Origin: Rhizobium etli CFN 42
GTDB lineage: Bacteria > Pseudomonadota > Alphaproteobacteria > Rhizobiales > Rhizobiaceae
Direction of reading: 5' to 3'
DNA: 64,000 nt
Assembly: GCF_000092045.1 (NCBI RefSeq)
Contig: NC_007766.1
Span: 434,001 to 498,000 of the forward strand
The notes beneath the pieces are model-generated. The model was not told the DNA's origin. It worked only from the letters and a program-made list of their open reading frames with translations, and searched no databases. The number at the start of each line of letters is the position of its first letter. Position 1 is the first letter of the stretch. The position numbers and the translations under genes are program-made. Shown one piece after another: positions 8,543-17,286 of the stretch.

Positions 8543-9589
8543 TCAGTGCGCTCTCGCAGCTGCCGCGCGATGCTGCGAGGGCGTCTGCCCGAATGTGCGC
8601 TTGAACGTCCTCGTGAATTGCGAGGCGTTTTCGAAGCCGACATCGAGCGCGATCTCGATCAGAGGCGCCTTCGACTGCGCCAGGATCGATTTTGCCCGCT
8701 CCATGCGGACGCGGTTATAGGCCTTGGCGGGAGACATTCCCGTCTTCTCGATGAAGATCCTCTCCAGCTGCCGCCTGGATAGTCCGACCATGGCGGCAAG
8801 CTTCTCGATCGGCATGCTGCCATCGACGAACTGCTCCATCGTGATCATCGCCGCCTTGACGCGTGCGTCGTCATAATCGTCGTAGAGCGGACGCCGGGGC
8901 TGAATGTCGGCCGGAGCGCGAGCTTTCTCGATCTGCAGCACTTCAAGCGCGTTTCGTTCGGCATCGCGGCTGATGTATTTCCTTACCAGCAGAGCCGCCA
9001 TATCGGCGCTGCTGCTGCCGCCCGCGCAGGATCCGCGCTGGCGATCCAGATTGAAGAGCCGGTCGGAGCGAACACTGAGATCGGGGAAGCGCTCGCGAAA
9101 TTCCTTGTAATGCAGCCAGCTCACACAGGATTCATGCCGCTTCATCAGGCCCGCGGCGGCAAGGATGAACGTACCGGTGCACACGCCGATCAGCGGCACT
9201 TTCTTGGCATCCGCCTGCTTGAGGAAGGTGATGGTCTGCTGATCGACGGGGTTCTCCACGCTCAGCAGGCCGCCGACGACGGCGATATAATCGAAACGTG
9301 TGGGATCGACGAAGTCCGACGTCGGAGCGACCTGGACGCCGCAGCTCGAAGTGATCAGGTGCCGCGTGCTGCCGATCACCTGCCAGTCGGCAAGCACTCT
9401 TCCGGAACGGTCCTGCTCGTCGCTGGCTAGCCGCAGCGTATCCACGAATAGCGCAAAGGCGGATAGCGTGAACGACCGCGACAGAACGAAGCCAACCTTG
9501 AGCCGGGCGGCGGGTTTTGCGGCGCCGTCTGCCTGCCGATGCTGCCCAGGTCGCATATTCATCTCATCACCATTCCTGAATGCGCTCAT
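8543..9589 (-). CDS. GlxA-family AraC-type regulator (GbdR-like)
   Basis: A 348-residue regulator with an N-terminal DJ-1/PfpI-like amidotransferase-fold domain (about 30-205, including PLIGVCTGTFILAAAGLM, where the Cys sits at the usual nucleophile elbow) and a C-terminal double helix-turn-helix AraC domain (about 240-340, with GLSRRQLERIFIEKTGMSPAKAY and DVGFENASQFTRTFK). This architecture is shared with GbdR, the glycine betaine/dimethylglycine-responsive activator of Pseudomonas. Its start overlaps the upstream gene by four bases (ATGA), which indicates translational coupling at the end of the long minus-strand array. A second candidate start is the ATG at 9562. Control of betaine genes is inferred from architecture and location. 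Confidence 0.85.
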   Translation of the reverse strand: MSAFRNGDEMNMRPGQHRQADGAAKPAARLKVGFVLSRSFTLSAFALFVDTLRLASDEQDRSGRVLADWQVIGSTRHLITSSCGVQVAPTSDFVDPTRFDYIAVVGGLLSVENPVDQQTITFLKQADAKKVPLIGVCTGTFILAAAGLMKRHESCVSWLHYKEFRERFPDLSVRSDRLFNLDRQRGSCAGGSSSADMAALLVRKYISRDAERNALEVLQIEKARAPADIQPRRPLYDDYDDARVKAAMITMEQFVDGSMPIEKLAAMVGLSRRQLERIFIEKTGMSPAKAYNRVRMERAKSILAQSKAPLIEIALDVGFENASQFTRTFKRTFGQTPSQHRAAAARAH

Positions 9590-10584
9590 CTGATCTGAAA
9601 ACCGTGCGCCAGGGGATCGCGGTCGTCAACAAAAATGGCGTTGTGGCCGATGACCCGCGCCCAGCCTCCAATGCTCGGGAGGATGCCGCGATAAGACCCG
9701 ATGTTTGCCTCGGCCTCTACACGGCCCTGGAAGATGGTTCCGATTAGGCTTTCATGACGGTAGCTCGACCCGACGGTAAGCCGTCCCTTTCCATGCAACT
9801 GCGCCATGCGCGCCGATGTGCCGGTGCCGCCCGGCGAGCGATCTATCGCCTTCTCGCCGTAGAAGACCGCGCAGCGCCCGTCAGACACGTCGTTGACGGG
9901 ACGATCGCACCAGATCGCGTGATGCACGCCCGATATCCTGGCATCGTCGGGATGAACAGGATTGCAGATATCGGCAAGCGCATGCCTGAGCCGCTGGCTG
10001 CAGGCGACGATGTCGGAGGCGCTCATGCCGTCGAGCCCGCTCCAATTCTCCTGCGGCTCGACGACTGCATAATAGTTGCCGCCATAGGAGATATCGACAC
10101 GCAGCCGGCCCATCTCAGGCACATCGACTTCGACATCCGCCTCGTGCAGATAGCTCGCCACATTGTGGAGGCGAACGGAATCGACATAGCCGCCCTTCTC
10201 CTCATAGGTGACGTCGACCCTGCCGGCCGGGGTTTCGATGGCGACCCTTCCGGCTTCACGGGGCTTGACCAGGCCCTCTTCGATCGCGGCGGTGACGGTG
10301 CCGATCGTGCCTGCGCCGCACATCGGCAGGCAGCCACTCACCTCGATGAAAAGAACGGCGAAATCACAATCTTCCCGATAGGGCGGATAGATGATCGAGC
10401 CCGACATAATGTCATGCCCCCTCGGCTCGAACATCAGCGCCTTGCGGACCCAGTCATGGTCGCGGACAAAGATTTCCCGGCGCTCGCCCATCGGCAGATG
10501 TGGAAGCAGCGGGCCGCCTCCGGCGACGAGACGGACCGGGTTGCCGCAGGTATGGGCATCGATGCAGAAGAAGCTGTTTCTCAT
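9586..10584 (-). CDS. Proline racemase / hydroxyproline epimerase family protein with one active-site Cys replaced
   Basis: A 332-residue member of the proline racemase fold family, which contains proline racemase, 4-hydroxyproline 2-epimerase and trans-3-hydroxyproline dehydratase. The first catalytic Cys is present (C89 in MCGAGTIG). The His that normally follows it in MCGHG is Ala (A91). The second catalytic Cys, normally in DRSPCGTGT, is Gly (G252 in DRSPGGTGT). The Asp of that motif (D248) is kept. Two-base epimerisation is therefore unlikely. A one-base dehydratase or a changed substrate fits better, as in dehydratases that carry Thr at the second site. It is coupled to the AraC gene and follows a betaine-type transporter, so the substrate may be a proline derivative. 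Confidence 0.82.
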   Translation of the reverse strand: MRNSFFCIDAHTCGNPVRLVAGGGPLLPHLPMGERREIFVRDHDWVRKALMFEPRGHDIMSGSIIYPPYREDCDFAVLFIEVSGCLPMCGAGTIGTVTAAIEEGLVKPREAGRVAIETPAGRVDVTYEEKGGYVDSVRLHNVASYLHEADVEVDVPEMGRLRVDISYGGNYYAVVEPQENWSGLDGMSASDIVACSQRLRHALADICNPVHPDDARISGVHHAIWCDRPVNDVSDGRCAVFYGEKAIDRSPGGTGTSARMAQLHGKGRLTVGSSYRHESLIGTIFQGRVEAEANIGSYRGILPSIGGWARVIGHNAIFVDDRDPLAHGFQIR

Positions 10585-10600
10585 CTTTTCATATCCCGGC

Positions 10601-11452
10601 TCACCGCGCCTTCGCCAGCCGGCCGCGGTCGAACAGACCGCGGGTCAGCCGGTCGAGCAGCAGGGCGACGGCAACGATCGCCAGACCCGCTCTGAGGCCG
10701 AGCCCCATTTCCATGCGCGTCAGGCCGCGCGTCACTTCCGCGCCGAGCCCGCCCGCACCGACGAGGCCGGCGAGCACGACCATCGCAAGCGACAGCAGGA
10801 TGCACTGGTTGAGGCCGACCAGCAGCGTCTGCTTGGCAAGCGGCATCTCGATCTTCCACAGGATCGAGCGTGGCGGGGCCCCGATGGCGCTGCCGAGCTC
10901 GATGAACACCTTCGGCACCTGGTTGAAGGCAAGTGTCGTCAGACGCAGCATCGGCGGAATGCCATAGACGATGGTGGCGATGATCGCCGGCACGCGTCCG
11001 AGGCTGAAGATCATCACCGCCGGAATGAGATAGACCCATGGCGGCACGGTCTGCATCACGTCGAGAACCGGGCGAACTGCGGCCTCCAATGCCTTGTAAC
11101 GCGAGCAGAGCACGCCGATCGGAAAGGCGATGAGAACGGAGATCACGACGGCGACGGTGACCAGAGCAAGCGTCTGCATCGACGCCGTCCACAGGCCGAC
11201 AAGCAGGCAGAAGCCGAGGCAGAGGCCGGCGAGGATGGCGGCGCGCAGGCCGACGGCAAAGAATGCCAGCACGACGACGATCGCGATCAGCGCATAAGGC
11301 GGCACGAAGAGAAGTGCGGCCTCGATGGCGGACAGCACCGTTTCGACCACATAGCTGATGGCCGCAAACAGCGGATGAAGGTTGGTGTTGAGCCAATCGA
11401 CTGATGGGGCCAGGAAAGCGCCGGGCGAAAACTGCAAGTCCGAAAGATTCAT
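10601..11452 (-). CDS. Betaine/proline-type ABC transporter permease (ProW-like, second)
   Basis: Inner-membrane permease of the quaternary amine uptake family (BPD_transp_1), 283 residues. Several hydrophobic segments are visible, for example VPPYALIAIVVVLAFFAVG and AILAGLCLGFCLLVGLW. The cytoplasmic coupling loop for the ATPase lies in ELGSAIGAPPRSILWKIEMPLAKQ. It overlaps the first permease by four bases (ATGA) and would form a heterodimer with it. The pair is served by the ATPase at 12320 and the binding protein at 13496. The ligand is unknown; the family transports glycine betaine, proline betaine, choline and similar amines. Confidence 0.9.
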   Translation of the reverse strand: MNLSDLQFSPGAFLAPSVDWLNTNLHPLFAAISYVVETVLSAIEAALLFVPPYALIAIVVVLAFFAVGLRAAILAGLCLGFCLLVGLWTASMQTLALVTVAVVISVLIAFPIGVLCSRYKALEAAVRPVLDVMQTVPPWVYLIPAVMIFSLGRVPAIIATIVYGIPPMLRLTTLAFNQVPKVFIELGSAIGAPPRSILWKIEMPLAKQTLLVGLNQCILLSLAMVVLAGLVGAGGLGAEVTRGLTRMEMGLGLRAGLAIVAVALLLDRLTRGLFDRGRLAKAR

Positions 11453-12297
11453 GACTTCCTCCCCGTTCCCAAGCGAGCGGCGCTCTGCGTTATTCGGTCA
11501 ATCACCATGGTCAATACCACGATGGCGATCGCCGCATTGATAGAAGTCGCGATATCGAGCGTCCTGATCGCGCCGTAGATCGTCTCTCCGAGCCCGCCCG
11601 AACCGACGATGCCGGCGATGACGACCATGCCGAAGGCCATCATCAGGCTTTGGTTAATGCCCGCCATCATGCTGGGCAGGGCAAAGGGAAGGCGGATCTT
11701 GAAGAACATCTTTCCCGGAGTCATCCCGAGCGCCTCGCCAAGTTCGATGAACTCCTTGGGGGTCATGCGGATACCGAGCGAGGTCAGGCGGACCGCCGGC
11801 GGCACGGCGACGATCACGGTCGCGATCAACGCCGTCGCCGGTCCGTAGCCGAGAAGGGCGATCGCCGGCAGCAGGTAGATGTATGGCGGAAGCGTCTGGA
11901 TGAGATCGAGACCCGGCTCCATGAAGCGGTCAAGAGCGGTGAAGAAGCCCGCCGCAATGCCGATCGGGATGCCGATCGCCAAGGCGATCACCGTGGCTGT
12001 CAGGACCAGCGCCAGGGTGCTCATCGTCTCCGGCCAGAGTCCCATCGAAAAGCAGAGCGCCAGCGCGACGCCGCTGAGCGCCGCGAACCAGACATTGACC
12101 AGCCGCCAGCCGATCAGCGCCACGATGATCGCGATCACGTAGAACGGCGGAAGCTCAAGGAGCCAGAGGATCCCGTCATAGAGGCCCTCGAGCACCTGCC
12201 TGATATAGTCGAAGAGGAACTCGCCGTTGTCGCTCACCCATTCGAGCGCGGAGTCCGTCCATTCGTCGAACAGATCGGTTAAGACTGAAGTATCCAT
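11449..12297 (-). CDS. Betaine/proline-type ABC transporter permease (ProW-like, first)
   Basis: A 282-residue ProW-type permease. After an amphipathic N-terminus (TDLFDEWTDSALEWVSDNGE) come hydrophobic spans such as FYVIAIIVALIGWRLV and TMSTLALVLTATVIALAIG. The coupling loop includes ELGEALGMTPGKMFFKIRLPFALP. It sits 22 bases downstream of the ATPase gene and overlaps the next permease by four bases, so the two permeases are translationally coupled. It acts with its paralogue, ATPase and binding protein in one importer. Identity as a quaternary-amine permease is firm; the exact substrate is not known from sequence. Confidence 0.9.
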   Translation of the reverse strand: MDTSVLTDLFDEWTDSALEWVSDNGEFLFDYIRQVLEGLYDGILWLLELPPFYVIAIIVALIGWRLVNVWFAALSGVALALCFSMGLWPETMSTLALVLTATVIALAIGIPIGIAAGFFTALDRFMEPGLDLIQTLPPYIYLLPAIALLGYGPATALIATVIVAVPPAVRLTSLGIRMTPKEFIELGEALGMTPGKMFFKIRLPFALPSMMAGINQSLMMAFGMVVIAGIVGSGGLGETIYGAIRTLDIATSINAAIAIVVLTMVIDRITQSAARLGTGRKS

Positions 12298-12319
12298 GTC
12301 GATCAGCTCCGGTTGGGGA

Positions 12320-13411
12320 TCACGCCGCCGTTAGATCGTGGGCGGAAGTTCCCTTGACGCCCATCAGCAGGCTGCGCGGCGTGACGACGCCGACGACCTG
12401 ATCCTTGTCGACGACGGCGATGGCGTCGCGGTCCGACTGCATCGTCAAGGAGATGAGCTCGTCGATATCGGCGTCCGGCGTCGTCCGCGCCAGCGAAGCG
12501 ATTTCGGAATTCGGCGCATTCCGCTGGAATTCGGCGACTCCGAGCATGACGGAATGCGCCTTGATCAGATGCAGACGGGATATGCCGGCGACGAATTCGG
12601 CGACATAGGCATCGGCCGGGTTGAGGATAATCTCCTCGGCCGTACCGGTCTGAATGATGACGCCGTCCTTCATGATCGCAATGCGGTCGCCGATGCGGAT
12701 CGCCTCGTCGAGATCGTGGGTGATGAAAACGGCGGACTTGCCAAGCGCCTTGGTCAGTTGGCGGAACTCGTCCTGAAGCTGGCGGCGGATCAGCGGGTCG
12801 AGCGCACTGAACGGCTCGTCCATGAGAATGATCTCGGGGTCGGAAGCGAGCGCGCGTGCAAGTCCGACGCGTTGCTGCATGCCTCCGGAAAGCTCGCTGG
12901 GATACCGGCTCAGCCAGTCGGCGAGGCCGACCTTCTCGAGCGCGGCAGCGGCGGTCTTGTTGCGCTCCGGCTTGGCTATACCCTGAACTTCGAGGCCGAA
13001 GGCCGCATTTTCCAGAACCGTCCGGTGCGGCAACAAAGCCACGCTTTGAAACACCATGCCGATATTCTTGGCGCGCATTTGTCTCAGATCGACCGGCGAC
13101 AAGCTGGCGAGATCGCGCCCCTTGACCATGACCTTGCCTGAGCTCGGCGTGATCAGCTTGTTGAGAAGGCGGATGAGCGTCGACTTTCCGCTTCCCGACA
13201 GTCCCATGATGCAGAAGATTTCGCCGCGCCGCACCCGGATGCTCGCATCGGAGACGCCAACGACGCAGTTGAATTCCTTCAGAACCTCTGTCTTGCCGAG
13301 GCCGCGCTCCTTGATCGACTTCATCGCCGCAGCGGACTTGCCCCCGAAGACCTTCCAGAGGGATTGGCAGTCGATCAGGACATCATTGGCATCGATATTG
13401 GCGGTTTTCAT
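12320..13411 (-). CDS. Betaine/proline-type ABC transporter ATP-binding protein (ProV-like)
   Basis: ATPase of the importer, 363 residues. Walker A is MGLSGSGKST, the signature is LSGGMQQRVGLARAL, Walker B is EIILMDEPFSALDPL, and the switch His is in FITHDLDEA. The C-terminal part (about 290-360, with VVDKDQVVGVVTPRSLL) resembles a CBS-type regulatory segment, as in ProV/OpuAA where it senses ionic strength. The ATG at 13411 is chosen because it has a strong AAAGGGGAT ribosome site; an open frame extends to 13495 but includes a hairpin and looks untranslated. It lies between the binding protein and permease genes of the same array. Confidence 0.91.
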   Translation of the reverse strand: MKTANIDANDVLIDCQSLWKVFGGKSAAAMKSIKERGLGKTEVLKEFNCVVGVSDASIRVRRGEIFCIMGLSGSGKSTLIRLLNKLITPSSGKVMVKGRDLASLSPVDLRQMRAKNIGMVFQSVALLPHRTVLENAAFGLEVQGIAKPERNKTAAAALEKVGLADWLSRYPSELSGGMQQRVGLARALASDPEIILMDEPFSALDPLIRRQLQDEFRQLTKALGKSAVFITHDLDEAIRIGDRIAIMKDGVIIQTGTAEEIILNPADAYVAEFVAGISRLHLIKAHSVMLGVAEFQRNAPNSEIASLARTTPDADIDELISLTMQSDRDAIAVVDKDQVVGVVTPRSLLMGVKGTSAHDLTAA

Positions 13412-13460
13412 AGCGATCCCCTTTGAGCCAGTGGCGCTGGCTTCTTTCTTAGATTTTAGG

Positions 13461-13488
13461 GTGGCCGCCCGAGAGTTCGGACGGCCAC
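13461..13488 (-). promoter_or_regulatory. Intercistronic stem-loop between binding-protein and ATPase genes
   Basis: Arms GTGGCCGCCCGA (13461-13472) and TCGGACGGCCAC (13477-13488) pair over 12 positions with one mismatch and a four-base loop. The structure begins just after the stop of the binding-protein gene and has no U-run behind it. Such hairpins commonly stabilise the upstream mRNA or partly stop transcription so that the binding protein is made in excess over the ATPase and permeases. A similar hairpin sits at the same place in the second importer (29811-29833). Confidence 0.55.
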
Positions 13489-13495
13489 GCGACAT

Positions 13496-14347
13496 TTACT
13501 TCTTCTTGATGTTTTCCCAGCGCTTGATCAGGTCGGCATGGGCGCCGATCCAGTCCTGCACGGCCTGGTCCATCGTCTTGCCGTCCTTGACTTCACCGTT
13601 GATGGTGGTGATGTCGGCGATCGGCACGTAGACGCTAGCCATGACTTCGCGCGCATGCGGGTACTCTTCGGAGAAGCCCTTATGGCCGATCCAGTAGTAG
13701 CTCTGCGGCGGCGGGAAGACGCCCTTCGGATCCTTGAGATACTTGACCTCGTACTTCTGGACCATCCACGACGGCTCCCAGATCGTGACCGCAATCCATT
13801 CCTGGCGGTCGTAAGCAGACTTCAGCGCCGCCGTCATCGCCGCCGTGCTGCCTTCGACGAGCTGGAGCTTGAGGCCATATTCCTTGACTGCATTCGACGT
13901 GTCGCGCATCAGGCCGGCGCCCGGTTCGATGCCGATGATCTTGCCGCCGAACTTGTCGGCGTTTTCATTGAGCTGTTCGAGCGAGTCGATCGGGACATAT
14001 TTCGGAACGGCCACGCCCTGATAAAGACCATGCGAAACCGGAGAAATCTTCTCGAGGCGGTTCTTGTTCTTGTCCCAATAGTCCTGAGCGACGTAATCGG
14101 TCTGCGAGGTCAGAGCCTGGATATCGCCCTTCGCGAGAGCGGCATAGGCAATGCCCCATTCGGAAAATTCGGTGACCTTCACGGTATAGCCGGCGTCTTC
14201 CAGAACCTTCTTGGTGATGCCGGTGATCGGCGTCAGGTCTTCCCACGACATCGTGCCGAGAGTGATCGTCTTTTCCTCCGCACGGGCAGGCAGGATGCTC
14301 ATCCCGATCACCGCAGCGGCGCAGAGAGCCTTCCACAAAGTCTTCAT
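13496..14347 (-). CDS. Periplasmic quaternary amine-binding protein (OpuAC family)
   Basis: Substrate-binding protein of the importer, 283 residues. The first 23 residues form a signal peptide (MKTLWKALCAAAVIGMSILPARA, cleavage after ARA). The mature protein has the OpuAC/ProX fold with TLGTMSWEDLTPI, ALTSQTDYV, GIEPGAGLM and TIWEPSWMV. Conserved Trp and Tyr residues in these segments are the sort that form the cation-pi cage for a quaternary amine. The gene is followed by a hairpin and then the ATPase and two permeases. Ligand identity, for example proline betaine or a hydroxyproline derivative, cannot be read from sequence. Confidence 0.9.
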   Translation of the reverse strand: MKTLWKALCAAAVIGMSILPARAEEKTITLGTMSWEDLTPITGITKKVLEDAGYTVKVTEFSEWGIAYAALAKGDIQALTSQTDYVAQDYWDKNKNRLEKISPVSHGLYQGVAVPKYVPIDSLEQLNENADKFGGKIIGIEPGAGLMRDTSNAVKEYGLKLQLVEGSTAAMTAALKSAYDRQEWIAVTIWEPSWMVQKYEVKYLKDPKGVFPPPQSYYWIGHKGFSEEYPHAREVMASVYVPIADITTINGEVKDGKTMDQAVQDWIGAHADLIKRWENIKKK

Positions 14348-14425
14348 TGTTGTTACTCCTGGTTTTCGTTCCCATTCTCATTGAAGCCTGCGGGCGGCAG
14401 TCTTCCTATTGCGTGAGCCGAGGGT

Positions 14426-15772
14426 TCATCCCTCGCGGCCCGCACGCAATTCCTGAAAGCGGATCACCGAGTTGACGCCGAGCCATGCTATGGGCTCGGG
14501 AGGCAATCGCGTCGGTGCCGGCTGGTTCTTGAATTTGTCGAGCTCCGGGCTGGCCGCTCCTGTCGCAAGATCGGCCGCCATCATCCCGGCAAGCGTGCTC
14601 TTGACGGTGCCCAGACCGTTTTCGCAGCAGGCGGAGAAAAGTCCTTCCTCGACCTCGCCGAACGCCGGCACATGGTTTCGGCTGAGGCAGAGTTCACCCG
14701 CCCAGCTGTATTCCATCGGAACGCGCTCCAGCGCGGGGAAACGGGCATCGAACGACCGCCGCTGTTCGGCGGCGATGCCGGCGACCCGCTTCTCCGACAC
14801 TTTGAGGCTCGGGTCGTAGGTGAACCGCGTCCGGACGACGATCCTCGAAAGCCCGTCCTTGGTGATCTTGCGCACCGTGGCGCCCATCGGATCGGCCGGC
14901 AGCAGCGCCCAGCGATCGACGCCGCTGACGTCGCCGCCGAACTCGTTCTGGGAAAAGGCCGAGGTCATCGACGCATAGGTGAAGATATGCATCAGCCGGC
15001 CCCGGAAGTGGCCGAAACTCTGAATATGGCCGTTTACCCCCAGAATGACCTTGGGCGCGGAAACCGACCCGCGGGCCGTCTTTGCCTTCCAGGTCCGGCC
15101 CTCAGGGGCAAGCTCCAGGACCGGCGAGTGCTCGTGGATGATCACCTTGGAGGAGATCCCGCGCGCCAGGCCGCGAATATAGTCGGCCGGCTGGATCATC
15201 ACCGCGCCCGGCGTATAGAGACCGCCGAGATAGTAGCGCGAGCCGGTCATGTCTAGCATCTGAGCGGCATCGAGAACGCGATGGTCCTCGCCGATCTTTT
15301 CGAGCGACTTCCGGTAATTGTCGTTGAGCCCCATCCCCCGCTCGGAGGCCGCGGCATTCACCTTGCCCGCCGGATCGAAGGTCTCGCGCGACAGGCCATA
15401 TTCCGCTGCAGCATCGGCCGCAAAGGAGATCGCCAGACGGTTCTGGCGAATCTCGTCCTTGGTCGCCGCTTCGTCGGCGACCGAATACTCGCCCGATGAC
15501 AGATTATGCGGCACGTCGATCATGAAGCCGGAATTCCTTCCGGCCGGCCCCTTGGCGAGCTCACGCGCATCCAGGATGACGATCTTGTCCTTGGGTCGCG
15601 ATTGCGAGAGGCGGCGGGCTGCCGACAGGCCGGCAAATCCGCCGCCGATGATCAGCCAGTCGGCGGTAATGTCGTGCTCAAGCGCCGATGCGGGAAAGGT
15701 GCGTTCGCTGGTCGCCTCCCATCCCGAAACGCCGGTGTCGGTCGGCAGGTGCTTGATCACATGGCGGCTCAT
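14426..15772 (-). CDS. FAD-dependent amine/imino acid oxidoreductase (DAO family, PuuB-like)
   Basis: A 448-residue flavoprotein of the D-amino-acid-oxidase-like superfamily. The dinucleotide-binding motif is LIIGGGFAGLSAARRL near residues 40-55, and AGRNSGFMIDVP follows as in gamma-glutamylputrescine oxidase. The ATG at 15772 overlaps the aldehyde dehydrogenase stop as ATGA, which supports this start over the open frame to 15832. A flavin oxidase followed by an aldehyde dehydrogenase resembles the puuB-puuC pair, but the array also has a DapA-like lyase and a racemase-family protein as in hydroxyproline catabolism. The reaction is therefore oxidation of a secondary or primary amine, substrate open. 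Confidence 0.82.
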   Translation of the reverse strand: MSRHVIKHLPTDTGVSGWEATSERTFPASALEHDITADWLIIGGGFAGLSAARRLSQSRPKDKIVILDARELAKGPAGRNSGFMIDVPHNLSSGEYSVADEAATKDEIRQNRLAISFAADAAAEYGLSRETFDPAGKVNAAASERGMGLNDNYRKSLEKIGEDHRVLDAAQMLDMTGSRYYLGGLYTPGAVMIQPADYIRGLARGISSKVIIHEHSPVLELAPEGRTWKAKTARGSVSAPKVILGVNGHIQSFGHFRGRLMHIFTYASMTSAFSQNEFGGDVSGVDRWALLPADPMGATVRKITKDGLSRIVVRTRFTYDPSLKVSEKRVAGIAAEQRRSFDARFPALERVPMEYSWAGELCLSRNHVPAFGEVEEGLFSACCENGLGTVKSTLAGMMAADLATGAASPELDKFKNQPAPTRLPPEPIAWLGVNSVIRFQELRAGREG

Positions 15773-17286
15773 CGGATCGTCTCGTCGACCGACCGTTCGG
15801 ATATGTCGATCCAGATGGTCTTGAGTTCGCAATAGTTGTCGTGAGCGAAGACCGACTTGTCGCGGCCGCCGAAGCCGGACTCCTTGTAGCCGCCGAACGG
15901 CGTGGTGGCGTCGCCTTCGCCGAAGCAGTTGACGGTGACCAGGCCGGCGCGGATGTCGCGGGTCAGCCGGATCGCATTGCGCAGGCTGCCGGTATAGACG
16001 GATGCCGTCAGGCCGTAATTGGTGTCGTTGGCCAGAGCGGTCGCCTCGGCGAGCGTGTTGAACGTCGTGACCGACAGGATAGGCCCGAAGATCTCTTCCT
16101 GGAACAGGCGGCTCGCCGGCGTCACGCCCTCGACCAAGGTCGGCTCGATGAAGATGCCATTATAGGTTTCGCCGCCCTGAGTGACGGAGAGCTTCTCCGT
16201 CTTGGCATCGTCGAGGAAGGATTTCACCTTCTCGAAATGCGACTTGCTGACGAGCGCACCGATGCGGTTTTCCGGATCGAGCGGATCGCCCGTCTTCCAT
16301 TCGCGCATATAGGCGCCGATGCGCTTCATCAGCTCGTCCTTGACCTTGGCATGGACGATGAGGCGCGACGTGGCCGAGCAGTTCTCGCCCATGTTCCAGA
16401 AGGCGCCGTTGACGACCTGCTCGGCGACGAGATCGAGGTCCTCGGCATCGTCGAGAACGACGGCGGGGTTCTTGCCGCCGCATTCGAGCACGACCTTCTT
16501 CAGGTTCGAGTCCGCCGCATAGCGCAGGAAGCGGCGGCCGGTCGGCGTCGAGCCGGTGAAGGCGACCATATCGACATCCATGTGCAGGCCGATCGGCTCG
16601 CCGACCTCGCGGCCGGAACCGGTGACGACGTTGAAGACGCCGGCCGGAATGCCTGCCTCAAGGGCGAGCTCGGCAACGCGCAGCGTGGTGAAGGTCGTTT
16701 CCTGCGCCGGCTTGACGATGACCGAGCAGCCGGCGGCAAGCGCCGGGCCGATCTTCCAGGCCAGCATCAGCAGCGGGAAATTCCACGGCAGCACGCAGCC
16801 GACGACGCCGATCGGCTCGCGCGCGATGATCGTCAGCGCGTTGGCGCCGACAGGCGCGGTGTTGTCGTAGAGCTTGTCGATCAGCTCTGCATGCCAGCGC
16901 AGCGTATGAATGGTATCGGGAACGTCGACGGTCTGGCATTCGCGGATCGGCTTGCCGCTGTCGAGGCTCTCCATGACGGCGAGTTCATGCCGGTTGCGCT
17001 CCAGGAGCTTGGCAAGCTTCAGCAGCACTTCCTTGCGCTCGCCCGGCGAGCGGAGCCGCCAGCGCCCGTCTTCGAATGCCTGCCTCGCCTTCTCGACGGC
17101 GAAATCGACGTCGCTGGAATCGCAGGCTGCGATTTCGGCCAGGACTTCCCCAGTGGCGGGATTGGTCGAGGTGAAGGTCTTGCCGGAATTTGCCGGACGG
17201 AATGCGCCATCGATGAAGGCATTCGTCGGAAGTTGAAGACCGGCGGCAATCGCCTTGTATTCGGCTGCGGTCAAAGGTTCATGCAT
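15769..17286 (-). CDS. NAD-dependent aldehyde dehydrogenase (PuuC/betaine-aldehyde dehydrogenase type)
   Basis: A 505-residue aldehyde dehydrogenase. The N-terminal Rossmann part has VLPWNFPLLMLAWKIGPAL and the FTGSTPTGR loop. The catalytic Glu is in LECGGKNP and the nucleophile Cys in NMGENCSATSR. The C-terminus GGYKESGFGGRDKS is typical. It most resembles the PuuC group, which oxidises amino-aldehydes. It overlaps the upstream DapA-like gene by eight bases and the downstream oxidoreductase by four, so it is in the middle of a tightly coupled operon. It would oxidise the aldehyde produced by one of these partners. Confidence 0.88.
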   Translation of the reverse strand: MHEPLTAAEYKAIAAGLQLPTNAFIDGAFRPANSGKTFTSTNPATGEVLAEIAACDSSDVDFAVEKARQAFEDGRWRLRSPGERKEVLLKLAKLLERNRHELAVMESLDSGKPIRECQTVDVPDTIHTLRWHAELIDKLYDNTAPVGANALTIIAREPIGVVGCVLPWNFPLLMLAWKIGPALAAGCSVIVKPAQETTFTTLRVAELALEAGIPAGVFNVVTGSGREVGEPIGLHMDVDMVAFTGSTPTGRRFLRYAADSNLKKVVLECGGKNPAVVLDDAEDLDLVAEQVVNGAFWNMGENCSATSRLIVHAKVKDELMKRIGAYMREWKTGDPLDPENRIGALVSKSHFEKVKSFLDDAKTEKLSVTQGGETYNGIFIEPTLVEGVTPASRLFQEEIFGPILSVTTFNTLAEATALANDTNYGLTASVYTGSLRNAIRLTRDIRAGLVTVNCFGEGDATTPFGGYKESGFGGRDKSVFAHDNYCELKTIWIDISERSVDETIR

